This document shows, one piece after another, positions 6,644-9,809 of a DNA stretch of 9,809 nt. How positions within the stretch are numbered: the first letter of the stretch is position 1; every line of letters starts with the position of its first letter. The notes beneath the pieces are model-generated. The model worked only from the letters and a program-made list of their open reading frames with translations, searched no databases and was not told the DNA's origin. Source of the DNA: Candidatus Aminicenantes bacterium UBA4085 (GTDB lineage: Bacteria; Acidobacteriota; Aminicenantia; Aminicenantales; UBA4085). The position numbers and the translations under genes are program-made. The stretch lies in assembly GCA_002383325.1 (NCBI GenBank), contig DFYJ01000047.1:1-9809 (forward strand). The letters are read 5' to 3'.

Positions 6644-7542
6644 GGGTTCTTCTTTTCATCCGCCGGCCGGGTGTTCCAGCGCTTGTGGATCCAAAGCCAG
6701 GGCTCGGGTTCGCGGCGGATCTGATCTTCGATCATCTTAGTGTAGATGCGTGTCGTTTTCAACACGTCCGCCGCCCGGTCGTCCGAAGGCTCGACCGTGA
6801 AGGGGGGCAGGATGCGCAGCAGGTAGCGGGATCCGCGGGGATGGCAGAACATCGGCAGCAGCGGCGCCCCGGACTTGAAGTGCAGGCCGGCCAGCCCGGG
6901 GGTCGTGGCGGCCGTCCTGCCGAAGAAATCGACGAAGACGGCCTGGCCGCGGAGCACGTTCTGGTCGACGACGATGCCGACCATGCCCCCCTCGGCCAAG
7001 GCCCGCATGACATGCTTCCCGGCCCCGGACTTGTAGATGATCGAGGCCCCCTGCCGACGGCGGAGGCGGAGGAGGTCGCGCTCGATGAGTCTGTTGTCGA
7101 GGGCCCGGACCACGGCGCTGACCGGACCGTAGGCTGAAAGCACCGACGGGGAAGCTTCCCAGTTGCCGTAATGGGCCGAGAAGATGAGCACGCCCTTGCC
7201 CGCGGCCAGGGCCTTGACCAGGTTGTCGCGGCCCTCCACGTCGACCAGCTCGCGAATCCGCGCCACGGACAGAGTCGTGAACTTGATGGTGTCGAGAGCC
7301 GTGCGGACGAAGTGGATGAATGAGGCGCGGGCGATCCGCTCCCGCTCGGCCGGGCTCTTGTCCCCGGCGAAGGCGATCGTCAGGTTGCCCAGGGCGATCC
7401 GCCGGTGCCCGGCGTCGAGCCGGTAGAACAGGCGCCCCAAGCCGCCGCCCAGGGCCAGGACGAGAGGCCTGGAGAGGACGTGGATGAGTCCGACCAAGAC
7501 CCGATAGGCCAGATAGCCGATCGTCTCGCCCATGGCGCTCAC
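6640..7542 (-). CDS. Lipid A biosynthesis acyltransferase of the LpxL/HtrB family
   Basis: This 300-residue inner-membrane enzyme should transfer a fatty acyl chain from acyl-ACP to a lipid A precursor, forming an acyloxyacyl group. The catalytic H(X4)E motif is visible as 'HYGNWE' (H124, E129), followed by 'DQN' (193-195), 'FFGR', and the C-terminal 'WLWIHKRW' typical of the family. The N-terminal region (about 7-40) is hydrophobic and probably anchors it to the membrane. Acyl length and position (LpxL versus LpxM type) cannot be decided. The GTG at 7542 overlaps the lpxK stop as GTGA; an ATG three codons on (7533) is an equally possible start. Immediately upstream is lpxK, which supplies the preceding step of the same pathway. 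The rph gene follows with an ATGA overlap. Confidence 0.93.
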   Translation of the reverse strand: MSAMGETIGYLAYRVLVGLIHVLSRPLVLALGGGLGRLFYRLDAGHRRIALGNLTIAFAGDKSPAERERIARASFIHFVRTALDTIKFTTLSVARIRELVDVEGRDNLVKALAAGKGVLIFSAHYGNWEASPSVLSAYGPVSAVVRALDNRLIERDLLRLRRRQGASIIYKSGAGKHVMRALAEGGMVGIVVDQNVLRGQAVFVDFFGRTAATTPGLAGLHFKSGAPLLPMFCHPRGSRYLLRILPPFTVEPSDDRAADVLKTTRIYTKMIEDQIRREPEPWLWIHKRWNTRPADEKKNP

Positions 7543-8537
7543 GAGCCCTTTTCCGCGGCCCGGCTGAGGCGCGACAGGACGGCTTCATAGAATCCGTCCG
7601 GGATCTCCAGGCCGAGCTTGAGGAAGTGAGCCGTCAGGCCCGTCGCCGTCCCGATCCGATCACGCAGCTTGACCGCATCCTTCTCCGTGGTGATGAGGCT
7701 CCGGCAGGCCGCCGCCCGGGCCGCGGCGGAGATGCGGGCCAGCGAACGATCGGGATAGTCATGGTGATCGGGGAAGAGCAGGCGGGCGGCGGGGCGCAGA
7801 CCCGTGGACTCGAGCAGGGCGAAGAACCGCTCCGGCCTGGCGATGCCGCAGAAGGCCAGGCAAGGCTCCGGCGGGGCTTCGACCGGCGCGTCGGGGCCGC
7901 CGCTTCCGAAGGCGAAGATCCCTCGGCCGACCGTTCGATACGGGAAGAGCAGGGGCGCCGGATCGCCCGGCCGGCTTCCGATCCTGGGGGCCGGCCCGGC
8001 GTGGAGGACGATGTCCGCGGCGGCCAGAGCCGACGGACCCTCCCGCAGGACAGAGCCGGCGCCCGGGCGGACCAGGACGACGTCCAGGTCGCGGGCCAGC
8101 CGGAAGTGTTGGAATCCGTCGTCGAGGACGGCCGCGTCGAAGCCGTCGGCCTCGGCCTTGCGGCAGGAAGCCAGCCGGTCGCGGCCGACATAGACGCCGG
8201 CCCGCGGGACATTGAGGGCGGCCAGGAGGGGCTCATCCCCGGCTTGGGCGGCGCTCGCCCGCAGGGCGCGGCCGTCGGAGACGACCCCGCCCATCTTCTC
8301 CCAGGCGCCTTTGTATCCCCGGCTGATCAACGCGGGGTGGAAGCCCGCCTCGAGGAGGAACCGCAGCAGGTCCACGGCCAGGGGCGTCTTCTCCGATCCC
8401 CCCAGGGCGATGTTGCCGACGCTGAGGACGGGGATCGGAGCCCGAGCTGCCCGCGCGCCCCCCCGGCCGAAGCGGGCCCGCCGGATGCGGCAGACCAGCC
8501 GGGAGCCCAGGGAATAGAGAAGAAGAAGCGGCTTCAT
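7539..8537 (-). CDS. lpxK: Tetraacyldisaccharide 4'-kinase (lipid A 4'-kinase)
   Basis: This 332-residue protein has the usual LpxK length. LpxK uses ATP to phosphorylate the 4' position of the tetraacyldisaccharide 1-phosphate at the inner membrane, giving lipid IVA. Visible landmarks are 'SVGNIALGG' followed by 'SEKTP' (the P-loop, 46-52), 'ISRGYKG', 'GDEP' (100-103), the diagnostic 'LDDGFQHFRLARDLDVVLV' (138-156) with the catalytic acidic pair, and 'TTEKDAVKL' near the C-terminus. The N-terminus (MKPLLLLYSLGSRL) is hydrophobic, as expected for its membrane-associating helix. The P-loop glycine before the lysine is replaced by glutamate (E49), which is unusual for GGTGKTP-type LpxK. All else looks functional. 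It is the first gene of the minus-strand lipid A unit and diverges from the lipoprotein gene. GAGG lies four bases before the ATG. Confidence 0.95.
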   Translation of the reverse strand: MKPLLLLYSLGSRLVCRIRRARFGRGGARAARAPIPVLSVGNIALGGSEKTPLAVDLLRFLLEAGFHPALISRGYKGAWEKMGGVVSDGRALRASAAQAGDEPLLAALNVPRAGVYVGRDRLASCRKAEADGFDAAVLDDGFQHFRLARDLDVVLVRPGAGSVLREGPSALAAADIVLHAGPAPRIGSRPGDPAPLLFPYRTVGRGIFAFGSGGPDAPVEAPPEPCLAFCGIARPERFFALLESTGLRPAARLLFPDHHDYPDRSLARISAAARAAACRSLITTEKDAVKLRDRIGTATGLTAHFLKLGLEIPDGFYEAVLSRLSRAAEKGS

Positions 8538-8548
8538 ATGGCCTCATG

Positions 8549-8576
8549 ATATAACAGAAAAGCCCCGCCGATTAAA
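8549..8576 (-). promoter_or_regulatory. Weak candidate promoter for lpxK
   Basis: On the minus strand TTTAAT (8576-8571) is separated by 16 bases from TTATAT (8554-8549) in a locally AT-rich patch. The -35 match is poor (3 of 6). The implied start lies about five bases before the lpxK ATG, giving an almost leaderless message that would leave little room for the GAGG. This is only a tentative candidate. Confidence 0.3.
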
Positions 8577-8600
8577 TGGATTCCGCCCCGCGGGACCGGC

Positions 8601-8629
8601 TTTACTCCTTTCGGTCGTTCGCCTATAAT
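8601..8629 (+). promoter_or_regulatory. Sigma70-type promoter of the lipoprotein gene
   Basis: TTTACT (8601-8606; 4 of 6 to TTGACA), exactly 17 bases, then a perfect TATAAT (8624-8629). Transcription would begin near 8636, about 25 bases before the ATG. This is the clearest -10 element in the window and lies in the 123-base divergent region between lpxK and the lipoprotein gene. Confidence 0.75.
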
Positions 8630-8646
8630 TCCGGCGGTTTCCTTCC

Positions 8647-8653
8647 AGGAGGT
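8647..8653 (+). promoter_or_regulatory. Ribosome binding site of the lipoprotein gene
   Basis: AGGAGGT is a full Shine-Dalgarno sequence, seven bases before the ATG at 8661. It fixes the start of the lipoprotein gene and suggests efficient translation. Confidence 0.85.
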
Positions 8654-8660
8654 ATGCCCC

Positions 8661-9527
8661 ATGAAACATCGCCTGCGTCTCTCCGCCGTGCTTGTCCTCA
8701 TTGCCGCCGCCGCTTTCGCCTGCGGCAAGAAGACCCAGGTCATGGGTGTGGATCTGGCCGTCGAATTCGGCGATGCCAAGCTTTCCGACAACCTGATCAC
8801 CGACATGACCTACACCTGGAAGACATCGGCCGACTTCAAGCCCCTGGACCGGGACTTCAGCATCTTCGTTCACTTCTGGCACAACACCAACCTGGTCGTC
8901 CAGGACGACTACATGCCCGAGGTGCCGACTTCGAAATGGGAGGCGGGCAAGGAATACGTCGTCAAGCGCCGCATTCTCATCCCCAGGTTCATCGACGAAT
9001 TCGATCCCACCTTCAAGGGCGAGGAAACGCTCCGGCTCTCGGTCGGCTTCTACAACGCCTTCGACCGGACCGGGAACGCCCAGCGCGAGGTCTTGTCCAG
9101 AAAGCTCAAGGTCCTGCCGCCGCCCCTGGGGACGCCCGAGGTTATCTACGAGAGCGGCTGGTACGACCTGGAGATCGACCAGAACTCGGCCCTCAAGCAG
9201 TGGCGCTGGACGGCCAAGGAAGCGACCTGCGTCGTGGACAATCCCAAGCGTGACGCCGTCCTGGTCATCCGGGGAGGGGTCAACAAGGATTTCGTCCCGG
9301 ACCAGAAGCTGTCCTTCAAGATCAACGGCCTGCCCTTCGATGAGTTCGTCCCCGAGGACGCGAACTTCGAGAAGACCTACACCATCAAGAAGGAGATGGT
9401 CGGGGACAAGGACGAGTTCATCCTGACGATCGGGGTCGACAAGCCGTTCGTGCCGGCCAAGTCCATGCCCGACTCCAAGGACGAGCGCGAGCTCGGCGTC
9501 ATGATCGGGCTGATCTATTACCGTTAA
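8661..9527 (+). CDS. Predicted lipoprotein with an FVHF-type domain and a C-terminal GWYD.E domain
   Basis: This is a 288-residue protein. The N-terminus has a basic start (MKHRLRLS), a hydrophobic stretch (about 9-18) and a lipobox ending 'AFAC', with C21 as the lipidated residue. G22 at +2 gives no inner-membrane retention signal, so an outer-membrane location is plausible. Residues about 45-155 carry 'DFSIFVHFW', 'VVQDDYMPEVPTSKW' and 'LSVGFYNAFDR', a pattern I recall from two-domain proteins of Acidobacteriota-like bacteria. Residues 166-288 are a GWYD.E domain: 'GWYDLE', 'WRWTAKEAT', 'NPKRDAVLVIRGG', 'VDKPFVPA' and 'DERELGVMIGL'. Both parts look beta-rich and no catalytic motif is seen, so a binding or structural envelope role is likely. 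A strong promoter and ribosome binding site serve it alone. The function is unknown. The same C-terminal domain occurs twice in the radical SAM protein at 4210-5844. Confidence 0.88.
   Translation: MKHRLRLSAVLVLIAAAAFACGKKTQVMGVDLAVEFGDAKLSDNLITDMTYTWKTSADFKPLDRDFSIFVHFWHNTNLVVQDDYMPEVPTSKWEAGKEYVVKRRILIPRFIDEFDPTFKGEETLRLSVGFYNAFDRTGNAQREVLSRKLKVLPPPLGTPEVIYESGWYDLEIDQNSALKQWRWTAKEATCVVDNPKRDAVLVIRGGVNKDFVPDQKLSFKINGLPFDEFVPEDANFEKTYTIKKEMVGDKDEFILTIGVDKPFVPAKSMPDSKDERELGVMIGLIYYR
9156..9524 (+). repeat. Third GWYD.E domain copy, in the lipoprotein
   Basis: This encodes residues 166-288 of the lipoprotein. Opening 'GWYDLE ... WRW', central 'INGLPFDEF' and closing 'DERELGVMIGLIYY' match in order and spacing the two domains of the radical SAM protein. 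The similarity is at protein level only; the DNA is not a recent duplication. Confidence 0.55.
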
Positions 9528-9531
9528 TATT

Positions 9532-9569
9532 CGCGACGTCCTCGCGGAGACGGCCAAGGCCGGAGTCTC
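9532..9569. terminator. Possible bidirectional terminator between convergent genes
   Basis: Two hairpin candidates sit in the 60-base convergent gap. CGCGA/TCGCG pairs at 9532-9536 with 9542-9546, and GAGAC/GTCTC pairs at 9547-9551 with 9565-9569, with inner GGCC/GGCC. Neither strand shows a T-run after the stem, so efficiency as an intrinsic terminator is doubtful. The position between a plus-strand stop (9527) and a minus-strand stop (9588) is the main support. Confidence 0.3.
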
Positions 9570-9587
9570 GTCGGGGACTGCCGAAGT

Positions 9588-9809
9588 TCAGGGGCGCTTG
9601 ATCCAGAGCGGCGCGCCGCGGGCCGAGGCCGCCTGGTTGAGGAACTTCGTCAGCTCCTCCTTGGCTCGAGCCGCATCGGTCCGGGCTTCCAGCAGCTTCT
9701 GATAAGTCTCGGCGATGGACTTCTGGATCTGGTCCTTGGTCGACATGCTGTTGAAAGTATAGAGCTGCTGGTTGAGGGCCCGCGTCTTGAGGTCCAGAAG
9801 CTCGGCCCT
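9588..9809 (-). CDS. C-terminal fragment of an unrecognised gene (5' part outside window)
   Basis: An open minus-strand frame enters from the right edge and ends at TGA (9590-9588), giving the last 73 residues of a protein. It is predicted helical and rich in Gln, Lys, Leu and Ala ('QKSIAETYQKLLEAR', 'AKEELTKFLNQAA'), with a heptad-like spacing of hydrophobic residues, then a short tail 'GAPLWIKRP'. Codon choice (G/C-rich third positions) matches the neighbours, which supports a real gene. I do not recognise the family. A helical C-terminal tail of a larger secreted or repeat protein is one possibility. It converges on the lipoprotein gene with a 60-base gap. Confidence 0.65.
   Translation of the reverse strand, partial: RAELLDLKTRALNQQLYTFNSMSTKDQIQKSIAETYQKLLEARTDAARAKEELTKFLNQAASARGAPLWIKRP

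Noticed and set aside
5538..6659. Minus-strand frame of 373 residues overlapping rph and the start of the radical SAM gene
   Set aside because: It is an alternative frame of rph, rich in Arg, Pro and Gly, and becomes meaningful only where it crosses other real frames.
8544..9557. Minus-strand open frame of 337 residues opposite the lipoprotein gene
   Set aside because: The plus strand has a promoter, Shine-Dalgarno, lipobox and recognisable domains; the minus frame is Val/Asp/Leu/Gly-rich shadow sequence.

Overview
This GC-rich window is tightly packed, with genes in nearly every stretch, and looks like a chromosomal segment of a Gram-negative bacterium. Lipid A genes (lpxK and an lpxL/htrB-type acyltransferase) imply an outer membrane. 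A lipoprotein with an N-terminal 'FVHF ... QDD ... PTS.W' domain and a C-terminal 'GWYD.E ... RW' domain resembles architectures I associate with Acidobacteriota and Aminicenantes-like lineages. That placement is an inference from memory, not a measured result.

Layout, right to left, because almost everything is on the minus strand. (1) 9588-9809 is the C-terminal tail of an unrecognised minus-strand gene. (2) 8661-9527 is the only plus-strand gene, a predicted lipoprotein with a clear sigma70-type promoter and Shine-Dalgarno sequence. (3) Diverging from it is a minus-strand block: lpxK (8537-7539), the lpxL/htrB-family acyltransferase (7542-6640) and rph, RNase PH (6643-5894). Its genes are joined by 4-base GTGA and ATGA stop/start overlaps. 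(4) After a 49-base gap come a radical SAM protein with two N-terminal copies of the GWYD.E domain (5844-4210) and, coupled by an ATGA overlap, a small separate SPASM-like protein (4213-3860). (5) A 108-base gap holds a good promoter (TTGACT-17-AATAAT) for a flotillin-like SPFH protein (3751-2348). (6) Twenty-eight bases later comes a very long gene (2319 to beyond the left edge). It is a complete class I aminotransferase fused in frame to a P-loop module resembling HPr kinase / PEP carboxykinase.

How they may work together: lpxK and the acyltransferase perform late lipid A assembly, and rph is a housekeeping tRNA 3'-end trimming enzyme carried along. The radical SAM/SPASM pair probably modifies an unknown substrate, and its N-terminal beta-rich domains are related to the C-terminal domain of the lipoprotein 2.8 kb away. 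The flotillin and the aminotransferase-kinase fusion look like a second transcription unit.

The least ordinary items are the aminotransferase/P-loop fusion with a degenerate Walker A and a cysteine cluster, the CX5CX2C radical SAM protein with a detached SPASM domain, the domain shared between that enzyme and the lipoprotein, and a charged substitution in the LpxK P-loop. No RNA genes, CRISPR arrays, insertion sequences or phage genes were seen, and no gene-free stretch exceeds about 125 bases.
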